The notes below the pieces were generated by a model. It was not told the origin of the DNA and did not search any database. It saw nothing but the letters and a program-made list of their open reading frames with translations. DNA of 64,000 nucleotides, from the NCBI GenBank assembly GCA_963978905.1, contig OZ022259.1, positions 10,416,001 to 10,480,000 on the forward strand, in the 5' to 3' direction. Positions 38,451 through 49,900 of the stretch are shown here, one piece after another (the first letter of the stretch is position 1; each line of letters opens with the position of its first letter). The position numbers were made by a program, and so were the translations under genes. This DNA is from Trichostrongylus colubriformis (lineage: Eukaryota; Nematoda; Chromadorea; Rhabditida; Trichostrongylidae).

Positions 38451-38812
38451 AATGTGAGACTTGCAAAACTTTTTCAAAAGACTCAAAAAGACTTCCACAA
38501 AATTAATTGCAAATTTTGGGTCAATTCAAGTCGGGGGGGGGGGAGACGCAATTTTGCGTCAAGGTCGAAGCTCCTTTCCCTCCCTAGGCTTAGGCTAAAA
38601 TTGATATCCTCTCCTTCCACATGGAAAAGCATCTGTCAAAGCATAGGTTTCGTCTGTTTTAGCCTAAGCCTAGGGAGGGGAAGAAGCTCGACTTCGAAGA
38701 GAATTTGACGCAAAGTTGCGTCTCCCCCCTGACTTGAATTGACCCCAAATTTTTTTTGCAATTGTGAAAGTCTTTTTGAGTCTTTTGGAATAAATTTTGC
38801 AAGTCTCACATT
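38451..38812. mobile_element. Fold-back (long inverted repeat) element
   Basis: Two arms of about 150 bp (38451-38600 and 38657-38812) pair around a 56-bp loop. Ends are AATGTGAGACTTGCAAAA and the inverse. Each arm includes AAGACTCAAAAAGACTT, GACGCAA and CCTAGGCTTAGGCTAAAA. There is a G run of 11 at 38533-38543. No coding frame and no clear target duplication. The arms are diverged enough that it is not a recent duplication. Confidence 0.8.
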
Positions 38813-41800
38813 GTTCAACATATATTTAGATCTACATGAGACTGCGGGACAAGGCATTGCTCAAACTTAAAAAAAAAAGATATAATAGGATGTTAAGGAA
38901 ACTATTGAGAAGGGATTATGACACTGCAAACGAGACATCATGAAAACTAAGGAACATTGTTTCAAAAAATTTGTATGGTGAAGGGAAGAAAGGGATCGCG
39001 CCTGCGAGGTATAGGAAGCCGCGGTAGTGGCAACGATTCCGAGGTCATGGACAGAATATGGGCTTGAATCATTCAATCCCATTCACTCACAAGAAATAGT
39101 TCCTTCAAGGTTTTGTTACCCAAATGCTTACCGAACGGTACTTCGAGACCAGTCCGGCCTGGAGTGATTTCACTTCCACTCAGAAACTGTTATGCAGTCC
39201 CAAAGTAATATGAAATACGTGATCTATGGTTCAATCAACTGATGGGCTCAAGGCATCTCCCACATGATGTGGAGGTCTTCATATGCACAAAGAAGTGTGT
39301 TCAGATAAATTTTTCGGTCATTATGGTACATATTATGTTGAGCATTATTAGACGCTTATATGCATAATGCAGGACAGGGTGCTATAGCGGAAGGGCGGAA
39401 GGGGGAAGGAGATGACACACCCCTCCCTTCACGGCTATTCTTTCGCCCTCACTTCTCATACCCCTGGACTTACCGATAGGAGGGTTAACGTTCTCAAACT
39501 TAGACAGATTTATGTAGCACATTGCTGATTATCGTTCAACAATGCGCCCCTGTCACGTCCATAGCAGTTTGCATAGTTCAGTCGTAAAATGTATCCACAG
39601 ATACATAATAATTATTTTATGGAAATAAATAACGAGGCAGATCCGGACATGGGCGTGACCAAAAACAACTTCGAGTGGATGGTGTTCGGACCAGTAGATC
39701 GTGGCAACACATGGTATGAAAGCCTATGCTCAGATATATGAAACCTCCAAAACATATGGAAACATATTCCGAATAAAAAGGAGACGTTGCTCGATGCAAA
39801 CTATTTCATAGAAATACTGTTGAACTAGGCAGTATCAGATATTCTCCTTTTTCTCAAAAATTGCTAAGAAGCGCTGTCCTACCGGCAGGAAGGGAGTGCC
39901 CATTCACCGTAGGCGAAGCTTCAAGCAATGATGAGTTCCAGAAATTTGGTAGCAGGTATTCCGACCCATACGATTCCAAGTTATTGAGCAGGTCATAGCA
40001 GGGCATAAAGAGTGAAGAAAGGGAACTCAGTCCAGTCACTTAATGATTGCCGTAAAATTCTACAATCAAACGGTTACTGTGATCAATGGAGAGTCGCACA
40101 CGGGAATATATAGGGGGAAATATTTGAAAAATGAAAGCGATCTGAAAATTGTGGAGCTCACTATGAGCCGTCCAACAAGTTTTATTTGCATTTTAACAGT
40201 CACTACACATTGGAAAAATTTCTAGCCAAGCAAAGATACGGGAGAGGTAGTGATAGTGCCGGGAGAGTCAATAGTTCAAAAACTTGTAATATCTACGATT
40301 AAATAGGATCAACAAAGGGCAGAAAGCTTTCATGCTCTTAAAGTTAAGTAAAACTTTTTTGGGTCACGCCACGTACGTGACTTTTATCTCGATCGTAGGT
40401 TTTTGGACGCAAATTTGATCAATATAATCATTAGGTTGTGGAGAAAATTTGTTATCCCCGGCAACTTCGTTTTCAGTGGTAAATCATGACTCGGCCTGAA
40501 ATGCACATATCTCAACGTGGCCTTTTCTATTCACTGACATGATACATAGTCTTATTGCATTGCGGTAGAACTTGCGATTAGGATTGCGCAAAGTCGTACA
40601 AAGTGAACTTCAGCCTTCGTGTTTCCTGAACACTCTGCTTACTCTGCTCTCAGGGCACGCAGGAAGTCGGGTATCTCTCAACAGGGGGGGGGGGGGGGGT
40701 ATTTGGCTGGACTAAACTTTCAATAAGCAGTTGAGAAGCGAAGTGTATTTCACAGAAAAATGTGGAATACATTTCGTTCTCTTCTTTCCGTGTAAAATGT
40801 GAGATATAAGTGTATTTTTGCATCAAATAAGAATACATAGCATTAAAATACATTGCAACCGTTCAATCCGGCAACTGTTACTGGCATCGTAGAGCAAAAA
40901 GAGGGAGGGGAAGGAGGAGGTATATTCGGCTCTCATAGATAGGGGAGGCCGTATTGAGCGGCTATTTTTCTCGGAATTTGGAAATGCCTGCTCTGCAACG
41001 AGCTCCAGTAAGCTGTTAGAGCGTTTGGAAAAATAAGCGTTGGTCAGCAATAGGTTTGGCTGCATTTTGAAAAAAAAGAAATTCTGCAGAAATGCGATAG
41101 AGCTCAACGCTTTGTACATGAGGTTGACCGGCACCCATATCCGATGGAGTCAATTTACCTGGAACGGTCCAAAAACCCTTACGGGAAAGGTGGAAATTTC
41201 AGGCCTATACCTGAAATGAAAGTGGATCGCTTCTTGGCATTTTCGTTGTAGTGCTTTAATCAACCAAAATTTTGGGCCAACCAGTTCTCATTTCGATAGA
41301 GGTTCTCATTCTTTCATTTCGTTATTGAATATAAGAATCAGTAGATCCCTTTGAAATAATTTCTTCCCATGCCATTTTCATGTTGCGTTTGCCTACGTTG
41401 CCGTTTAACCAGGCGTGAACTCATTAGGTAAAACTGCCCAAAAAGTTTTTTTTTATTCAACAAGTTATGAATTTGCCCCACTAGTTCAATGCTTCAGAGT
41501 TCCAAGAAAACGTACATTCAAAAGGGCAGCTTCTCGCTCTTTCAGAGCATGTCAGCCTAAATGGTTTGATTTGATAAGTGATAAAATTTGGATTTATTTG
41601 AGTGACACGTATAACGGCCAAGGTCTAACACAATACATTTATATTTGAGATTTGATAATATACATATGGAATTATTAAGTGTGCTTTATTCAACATTCAC
41701 AACCTAATATACGCATTGGTCAATTGATGTTCCCTTTTAGAAAATTAGTTTTGCCCACTGAGAAAAACATATTGATAAAGCGAAAAAATTTGTGGGACAA

Positions 41801-41954
41801 GAAAGCATTTTGGAGGAGGAGACCACGAAATGTGTGGCTTCTGTTCCGCACCTCGTGTCTTCAGACCAAGAGAAATAGATAATCAGCCAACTAGCAATAT
41901 AACTTTGTGCCTATCACCAAATTTATGAAAGAATAGTAGGGTAATTTAAAAATA
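38813..41954. other. No supported gene
   Basis: Short frames only. A run of 16 G lies at 40684-40699, a likely site of assembly or polymerase slippage error. Confidence 0.5.
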
Positions 41955-42610
41955 TTGGGTAGTCTAAAAAGTTTTTTCGCATTTTCAAATACCGCTTTTT
42001 CCCTCAAGACTGCTTTTCAGCAATCTCTTCTGTACATACACATGTAGTACAAGTCCACACGCATCTATAGGTATTATTGTCTTCCATCTCCCGGATAACC
42101 CTTTTCGGCAAAATAAACAAATCAACGGTCAACCTCATTTTCAGTACAAAAATTATAAAAATTTTTTTTCTTTGAATGGCGTTAGACAGGGAAAGGAAAA
42201 GGTGATAATCCGATGGAGCAAGATGAGGGCTATAAGGTGGATGGGGCAGCAATTTTTATCCAAGCTCGAGAATTTTTTGGCGAGTCATTTTTTCACTAGT
42301 GGTAAAAAAATTTCAAATTTTTTCTTTTAAAAAATTTTTGAGCTTGGATAAAAATTGCTGCCTTATAGCCCTGGTCTTGCTCCATCGGACTATCACCTTT
42401 TCCTTACCCTGTCTAACGCCATTCAAAGAAAAAAAAATTGGAATCGAAAATGAGGTTACTTTTGATTATCCGGGAGATGGAAGACAACAATACCTATAGA
42501 TGCGTGTGGACTTGTGCTACATATATATGTACAGAAGAAATTTTGTGGAAAGCAGTTTTGAGGGAAAAAGCGGTATTTAAAAATACGAAAAGACTTTTTA
42601 GACTACCTAA
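41955..42610. mobile_element. Fold-back mariner derivative, copy 2 (inverted relative to copy 1)
   Basis: 656 bp flanked by TA (41953-41954 and 42611-42612). Its left half matches the right half of the copy at 26912 and its right half matches that copy's left half, so the two whole elements lie in opposite orientation about 14 kb apart. It keeps the same PPYSPHLAPSDYHLF fragment, reading leftward, on the minus strand. The centre is near 42310. Confidence 0.85.
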
Positions 42611-45600
42611 TATTTCAGCACAATTTCTACTATCGTGTTGTTGATTATGAAAAATACTGATTTTTATTTATGGCCAGTCATATGAGAATTTATGATAAAT
42701 CACAAACTTTGGCAGTTTTCGAATAAGCGAATATGTAGAGCTAGCCGGTATGCGGGGCAACATTCCATGTCTCTTTCAGGGTATGCAACTAAATACATAC
42801 ATATCAAGTACAGACAGAATAATAATAATTAGTCAATAAAATAACAAAAAGTAGTAAAATTTGAGCATAATAAATCGTGCTAGCGGCACAGGCGCTTCAC
42901 TTCGACCTCCCCAATTATACAGTTCCTTTATGGCCATTGACTGAGGAAAGGAACGTCTCATGATGACTAGACAACGGTCATTATTTTCAGGATCAAAATA
43001 TGCATAGCTAGTGTAGCAAGAGAAACAAAGGATGAAGTAATACGATAAAGATAAAATCAGCAAAGGTAAGCAAATACACAATAGCAAAAATATAAAAATA
43101 AAGCGAGACTTGGTGACATGAATCGGGAAACAACAATCATCCACATACATATAGCATCGCTTGATAACTACATGTCCTAAATTTCTCATTTTCGGATTTG
43201 CTAGAAGGATGGTGACCAGCCGAATGTGTGAGAACCATGTTCAAGAAAAGTGAAAACAAATCGAGAGATCAGCAGAGTCGTGTTGTGAAAAATCGAGAAA
43301 TTCCGAGGAAGATGATTTCGGCATAGGTGGCTGCCGCTCCTGCTGCCACTGTTGGTGTCATTTCTACAGATCGGCTGCCAATCGGCTAAGGTCTGTAGCC
43401 TACTGTTTGCATTGTCTCTCAGCATTTGCACACTTCCCTATGCGACCTCTCCTTGACCGTCCCCGACCATTGTCCAGCGGTGACAGTCGTCCGGCCGTGT
43501 GGTACTTATCAAAAACACCTAATCTCTGAGTGTAATCCTCAGCTTAGCCATGCACACAATCATATAAGTACACTTAGCAGAGGATCTTAAAAGCAATGTC
43601 GGATACGGTGAAAAAAACCGTGGTTCTGGTGCTGACTTCACCACCAGAATCCACTACTTCGTTTTTAATTGAATTAAAAACGAAGCAGAGGATTTCTGAG
43701 CGAATAGGTTGGTGTGCGCCATGCAGTCGTTTACAAAATGCTCTAGTGCCATGCGATGGAAAGCATTTTCGAATATCCATTCAAATCAGCAGGTTCATAC
43801 CAACTTGTAGGTCAAAATCTTTTCTAAAGGAAGAAGTGATAGAAGCCCTTCCACCCCACTACACTTCACCCCAGCAAACAATCAACGCCTCTCATTGTCA
43901 GCTCTAATAGTGTTATTGTAGAAAAAGACTGGCAAGCTTATCATGCGAGGTCAACCGTTCCTACGAGAATCAGATGATAAGCGTGGCTTAACAAGGCGGC
44001 GGACATGGCTTGAAGTGACTGTAAAGGCACTCGAAACCGGGCCACATAGCTTTGCAGGAGACCGCAGATTGTTGTCAAACACAACGAGTGAGCGTCAAGA
44101 GCCAAGACCATTCCTCATTCTTCGACAGGGCTACAAAGACAAAACATTTTTGGAACGGTTTGTAGTCCACCTAATGCCACCTAGAATGTTCATGCTATTT
44201 GAATGGATTTGGCTCATATACACGTAATGGCAAATAATTCAACACATATCCGATCAGTCTGAGCAGGATCCGATCCTTGGACCGCGCATATGTTAGCGAC
44301 GCATACAACTAGTACTTTAATAGAGACGTAATGCTCGATCCCTCCTGCTAAATTCTGTGACAACCCAATAAAGGAAGGTAGAGAAAGCTCGGTTAATCAT
44401 GAGGAACACTCCTTGAAATCCATTGGCCCATATTTTCGGAACAGCCATTTCTCTATTTTTGGCAACCGTCAGCAATAAATATTTCTAAACGTTCTACTTG
44501 AACTGCAATTCGCAAATTGTTTCACAAAAAAGAGAATCCTTGCACAAGAATAAAGTCTTTAAAAAACCACGCTTCATTAACTAACAAGAAGAAAGCGAGT
44601 AACAATAACCGGTTAACCATTTGTAGCGAATTGCAATAAATGAAAGGCGGATGTATCTCGTAGAACTCTTGGGGAAATTTCTCTCGTTCCACTTCCAATT
44701 CGATCCAGTTAAACCCTGAATAGAAAACCATCACAGTCAAAGAAACATTAAATAATACAACTGATATAATTGAACTCTACGGTAACATTGAGGTCTTTTC
44801 TATACCACACAAGGTTTTCTAAGTAGAACCTTAGTTCGTGGCCCAACGTTTCCACTGTTACGTCATTTCGTAGTAACTGTGGTTGTGAACTCCGTTTCCA
44901 CAAGTAAACCTCGTGGCATAGCAATCGTCAAAATCAACAAGTAATGCCGAAGTTACAAGACGTGGAGAATCACGGGTGGAGCGGAGATAGAAGTCAGCCA
45001 CTTTTCTCTCACCACTTTATAACGCTTCAGCGGTGATATTTTTACCTTTGCTTTTTACCAGCCTCTGTCCTAAAGAGCTCGATTCTTCATATCCCATCGA
45101 ACTGAAAGGCTTGGGACCTCAACCTGTTTAACTCTCAGCTTGACCCCAATAGTTGAGGAACCTAATGAGGAGTTACACAACTTTTCTCGAGTTGGGAAGC
45201 CTGTGGTTCCAGACAAACGGGGCAAAGGTCTACAGGTAGCTCCATACAAATGAAGATTTGCCCAGCTGCTTTGGACCAATGCAGGCATCGTAGGTGTTCT
45301 TGAGGGTGGACGATTTCATATTCGAGTTTGATACATAGGAGTAGGCCAACTGCTTCCTTGCGCTCATATCGGAAATATCGGAAATGTTTTCGTCAAAATC
45401 CGGTTTCTATTACTACTTCACGCAAAATAAACTTTAATAGTGCGTAAGACGAACGGTGAGCAGAAGAGTAGCGTTTTTGAGCTCTCGTATGTATTCGTAC
45501 CAAAGACAAATTAAGTCAAATAAATCAAACTGCGAAAACCAGTTTGGGAGATTCCAGTTTTGAACAAAAAAAACCATTACTCATCTTTTAGTAAAATGCA

Positions 45601-45860
45601 TGCGAGATGGATTAACCAACCGTCTCACCACAGCTACGCGCAGCAAGCGAAGTTTCAGTTGGGAGTGGTGCACAGAGGTTCGAAAACTATTTTCAAGCAT
45701 ATTCACTGTCTATTGAATACAATAACAAGTGCTAAAGCTAATTGACCCGTATTGTGGCTATCTACTCACATCTCACTGCCATGCTACTAAATACTTCAAC
45801 TAAGATGCATCTTAAAGTATTGCACGCGGTAAGCATGTTAGTGGAGGAACCAGTGACACT
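42611..45860. other. No supported gene
   Basis: A 118-codon minus frame (42833-43189) includes one hydrophobic segment and a hydrophilic tail (SYAYFDPENNDRC, GGRSEAPVPLARF) but no recognised family. The double hairpin at 43620 lies inside a 103-codon plus frame that is probably accidental. Confidence 0.4.
43620..43685. repeat. Two adjacent hairpins
   Basis: GTGGTTCTGGTG (43620-43631) pairs with CACCAGAATCCAC (43642-43654) with one bulge. Immediately after, CTTCGTTTTTAATT and AATTAAAAACGAAG form a perfect 14-bp stem with a single central base (43657-43685). Confidence 0.75.
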
Positions 45861-46382
45861 TAGGGCGCGTTCATACTTTGCGCACCGACGCCAACACCGG
45901 CGGCGACGGCGGCCATTTGACGCCGTCGCCGGCGGTGACGACGGCAAAATCATGTGCCCGCCGACCACGGCGGCACTCCGGTGACGCGCTCCATTTGTAA
46001 AACGCCTAACCCAACTACACTACGTATGATGATCGTGGGGAGAGACCACGAGCTCGGATTTGGGATTCGTATAGCTTGGCACCACGCCAAGATTCGGATT
46101 TGAATTCGTGAGCTCTCGTCACGATCATCATGCATAGTTTGGCACTATTCCGAGATTCAAATTCGGATTCTGAGCTCTCGCAGCATGCATAATTTGGCTC
46201 TGTGCCAAGACTCCAATTGAAATTCGTGGGCTCTCGCCATAATCATCATTCTTTAGTGTGGTTGGGTCGAGCGCTTTACAAACGGGCTTCGCTGGATTGC
46301 CGCCAAGGTCGACGACGGGGACATGATTTTGCCCTGTTCATACCTCTAGGCCCGTGTTCATACGCGCAAGGTATGAACACAG
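45861..46382. mobile_element. GC-rich hairpin element with internal tandem repeats
   Basis: The ends carry GCGTTCATACTTTGCGC (left) and inverted GTGTTCATACCTTGCGCG (right). GGCAAAATCATG and AACCCAACTACACTA on the left pair with CATGATTTTGCCC and AGTGTGGTTGGG on the right. Between the arms (46065-46245) are three imperfect units of about 60 bp around TTTGGCACTATTCCGAGATT and GAGCTCTCG. No coding potential. The superfamily is undetermined; the ends are not CAGT- or TA-type. Confidence 0.6.
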
Positions 46383-46559
46383 GCAGGCGCCGGGAGGGGT
46401 ACGGATAAAGTGAAAATTGGGAATACATCTTTTCTGAAAACGAATTTCCATTTCAGGAGAGGTGATGTATAGCGTTACCCGTAGGGAAACAGCACGGCTT
46501 AGGGTCTTATTACGACCCCGCACCACGGCTTATCGTGCTGCAGTCATCAGCCAGACGAG

Positions 46560-46768
46560 TTGCGGGCGGGGGCGTGACACCCTTCGCGCCCCGCTGATTC
46601 ACCCTTTGGCCTGTCTATCCCTCGCTGGTGGCGCAGGTTGTCGAGTTTCTATTTCTCCGTTTTTTCGGCAGTTTTATTTTGTTCTCTCTCTACTGTTACA
46701 TTGCAGAGCACCCCCACTCCCATACTGCTCAATCTGCCGAATTTCCACCCTTCAGGTGTCTTTATCGC
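46560..46768 (+). repeat. GC-rich dispersed repeat just 3' of DRG1
   Basis: Contains TTTTTTCGGCAGTTTTATTT, TCTCTCTACTGTTACATTGC and the tail CACCCTTCAGGTGTCTTTAT. It ends about 100 bp past the DRG1 stop codon, so the DRG1 3' UTR probably runs into it. A GATAAAG hexamer-like site on the minus strand is inside this tail. Confidence 0.45.
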
Positions 46769-46867
46769 CCATCCGCCCACCAAGCTGGCGCAGCGCACTC
46801 ACTGAGTTTAAATTGCTAAAAAAATCAGATATCAACTAATCAATGATAAAGAACCTAAAACATGGCA

Positions 46868-46967
46868 TTACCTTTTGAGGATCTGGACAACATCCTCGTC
46901 CATCAGCACATGTTCCTTACCGACCCGTTGTGGATTATGTTTTGCTGATGCGCCCCAGACCAATGCA
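46868..46967 (-). CDS. DRG1: DRG1 last exon (end of TGS domain, stop)
   Basis: 100 bp after acceptor CTTTTAG. T completes Asn, then [32 protein letters not shown] and TAA. The phase fits exon 5 exactly across a 3557-bp intron. No AATAAA lies within the first 80 bp past the stop. The nearest candidate is GATAAAG (minus strand, around 46760), inside the tail of a dispersed repeat. Confidence 0.93.
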
Positions 46968-49900
46968 CTAAAAGAGGCAATATTCCTCCAAATTTTGGCA
47001 TGCATAAGTTCTGCCACCAACAGCATAATTTTTTTGAACAAAAAGTTCAGGATTCAAATGTCAGTTGAACATTACAGTACCGCTCTCTTTTTCTGACTAA
47101 TCGACACTTGCGACAGATCAATCACTCGCAAGCCGTCGCACCGTCATAACTTCGATTAACTTGGATGAAATGGAAAAAGGTGGACAGTGTTAGGCTGCAC
47201 TCGATGCACGCGTTCAACAATGTATAAAACGCCAAATTATGGTAATCAGGTCACCAGCTCGTTTTTGGAAGCTTACCGAGAATTCCTTCTTTGACATTCA
47301 AACAGGACCGCAACCCTTTCAGGCCTAAATTCTTGTGTTCAATGGTGCTCGCTCACATTTCGCTTAATCAGCATTTTCTGGTGTATTTTAATTGGAGTTG
47401 GAGGGCGCTTTCCAGCAAGAGCATTTCACGACACTTTCGAAAGTATCAAAGATCATTCCGTCAAAACCAAACGAAAATTGAATAAATCACTCGCTGTCCA
47501 TATACTACGTGTTGCGTTGTGCAGAAATCAAATTGCTTTTCAAAGTGCAGGCAGGCGACTCTTCCATGATGAAGTCTTTAATCTCGATGCACGGCGTACT
47601 CTGGAGACAACACGATTTTTCCTTTCACTCCAGAAAGTGCATGTTCAAGCGACGGAAATCGAATGAGATTTCCAAAAATCGCCCGTCCAAATAAGATTCT
47701 ATATCTCCATAAAATAATAGCCGTGTACACAATGCTAAAAATCGTAGATGGAAAGGATATCAATTCACATAAAAGCATGAAGATGGACTGAATATACGCA
47801 AACTTAGATAAAATTTACAATACTGTGTTGCGGAAGCTAATCGCTGTTCAGAAATGTGAAAAATTCCGGCGACGGTTTCACTTTTTTCTGTCACAGTCCT
47901 CCTATTCTTTAGGACCGCTGACTCAGGCAATTGAATGCTCATTGAACTCTTGATATCCATAATCACTCTGCGCAGATGAGGTCAATGCCTCGCGGTGTTA
48001 CCACATTACAGGGTGTCCCGAATTTATGGGCGCCAATGTATTGCAATACTTTGTTTGTGTCAATAGAGCAAATGAAAAAACCCATTCACAACTTCACTCA
48101 TATCTTGTGTGGCCAGGCACAGCAGTCTTCTCATGAGTTGTCCTGCTCCAACACGGATAAAAGCTCAGTCTCCTCATCACTCAACCGCCCTTGCCACGCA
48201 GGTTTTTCCAGACATTCCTTCCCAAATCTTTCCCAGGGCTACCTTATGTGACTCCATACTAGAATGATTGACTCGTCAGACCTTGCTTCTAGTTGAGGAC
48301 CCGGAAGATCAATGGAATCATGTTTTGGGAGGCTTGACGGACGCCTTGGAAAGTGCTGAATTTGAACAGACGCCTTGGAAAGTGCTGAACTTGAACAGAT
48401 CGGATCGACAGCGCTTTTGAATCAGTTTGATTCTATAAATTGAAGCGCCTTGCTGCTAAACTCACCAAGTATCGTTCCGAAGAGCTGGTGAGGCCAGTGC
48501 TTCATTATGTCTGACAGCGTGTTCTTCATGTTCACATTCCCGCAAACTTTGCGCCGGAATCGACGGAAACCAACAGCGTGTCATTATTGAACCCCAAATC
48601 ATTACTGAAACCCACTTACTGGTGGCCATACGTCCTGTCGGCATGATATACTCTACCAGACGTTGTTGGCCAGAGTGGGTTGCCTTTACCGGTTCAGACC
48701 ACGAAACTTTCTTACTTTGAACAATGGCACGGCGAGGTGCGTGTCACCGTTGAAGCAAGTGACCGCGAAGCCCATTTGCAAAAGTTTTGAAATCTCAAAA
48801 ATATCATGAGCTTCAACCCGACAATTACGCACCCTGGTAGAAGAACATCCTGTGCACCCACCGAGCAGCAAATGGAAAAAAGCATTGATACAATTTGTAT
48901 AGTCGGATACAAAGAAGCATGAACTTAGGCGCCCATAATTCTGGGACACTCCGTACATCGGTACCCACCACCTTTTAAGAACTGCTCACTGTTGCTGGTG
49001 AAGAAGGGGTGGCTCCAACAGAGAATGGGGGAGAAGATCTGAACCTCTACGGTATACTCAAGTCTGACGGTCTGAAGGTAGGATCTGAACCTCTACGGTT
49101 AAAGTACATGTGCCACCACCTAATGACTGGACTGGTGAATGTGCTGCTCCTTGTCAGTCCATTGAAAAAGTACCGTCGCCGTGAAAGGACTTTTACATTT
49201 CGAACAGCAATCACCTTCCTGAACACAGTAGTGTGAATTTTATTTGTGTTTGCGTATTTTCGGTATCTCCATGCTTTCATGTGAAATTGATCTCCTTTCC
49301 AAATCCACGATTTTAAGCTTTGCTTGAACACGGTTATTAGTTTACGAAGATACAGAGTTTGTTCTAAAAAATCCATGCAGTTTCGTCGCTTGAGCAGAAG
49401 ATTCAGGAGTGAAAGTGGGATTCATGCTGCATTCTGACTACGCCGTACACCTATATTTATATTTGAGACTTTATCATGAAAGAGCTGTCTGCCTGCTATC
49501 CAGAAGGCAAGATGATTTTTACCCTACGCAACACGTAGTATAACAGCAAGTAATTAAAAACAGCATTAGGGGTAATGCGGTAATGGACAAATCCCTACAA
49601 GAAGTCACTCACATGGTAGTCCTGGGCCTAAGAAGGCTATCTGTGGCGAAATCCCGGTGAAAAAGCGCCCCTCCAAGCTGTAGAAACCCTGCAAAACGCC
49701 GCAACCATGCAGCGGTTCCGCCTCTTGGACACAGCGAGCGAACACAGCGTCCCGCCTCCCAATGACGTAATTCCCGATTGACTAGGGTGGGAGCGGCCAA
49801 GGAGATGCGGCAGGATCAGAGGTTTTGCGGCGCGCTTTCGCAGTTTTAGCTTGAAGCTCACTCCAAAAAGTAGATGCTGTCGTATTTCCAAACATTCCCT

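Noticed and set aside
40684..40699. Run of 16 G as a regulatory or G-quadruplex element
   Set aside because: A single homopolymer without spaced G-tracts; similar runs at 16070, 33264 and 38533 look like slippage-prone sites.
46061..46245. Possible CRISPR-like spaced repeats
   Set aside because: Only three diverged units of about 60 bp without regular spacers, inside a hairpin element of an apparently eukaryotic sequence.
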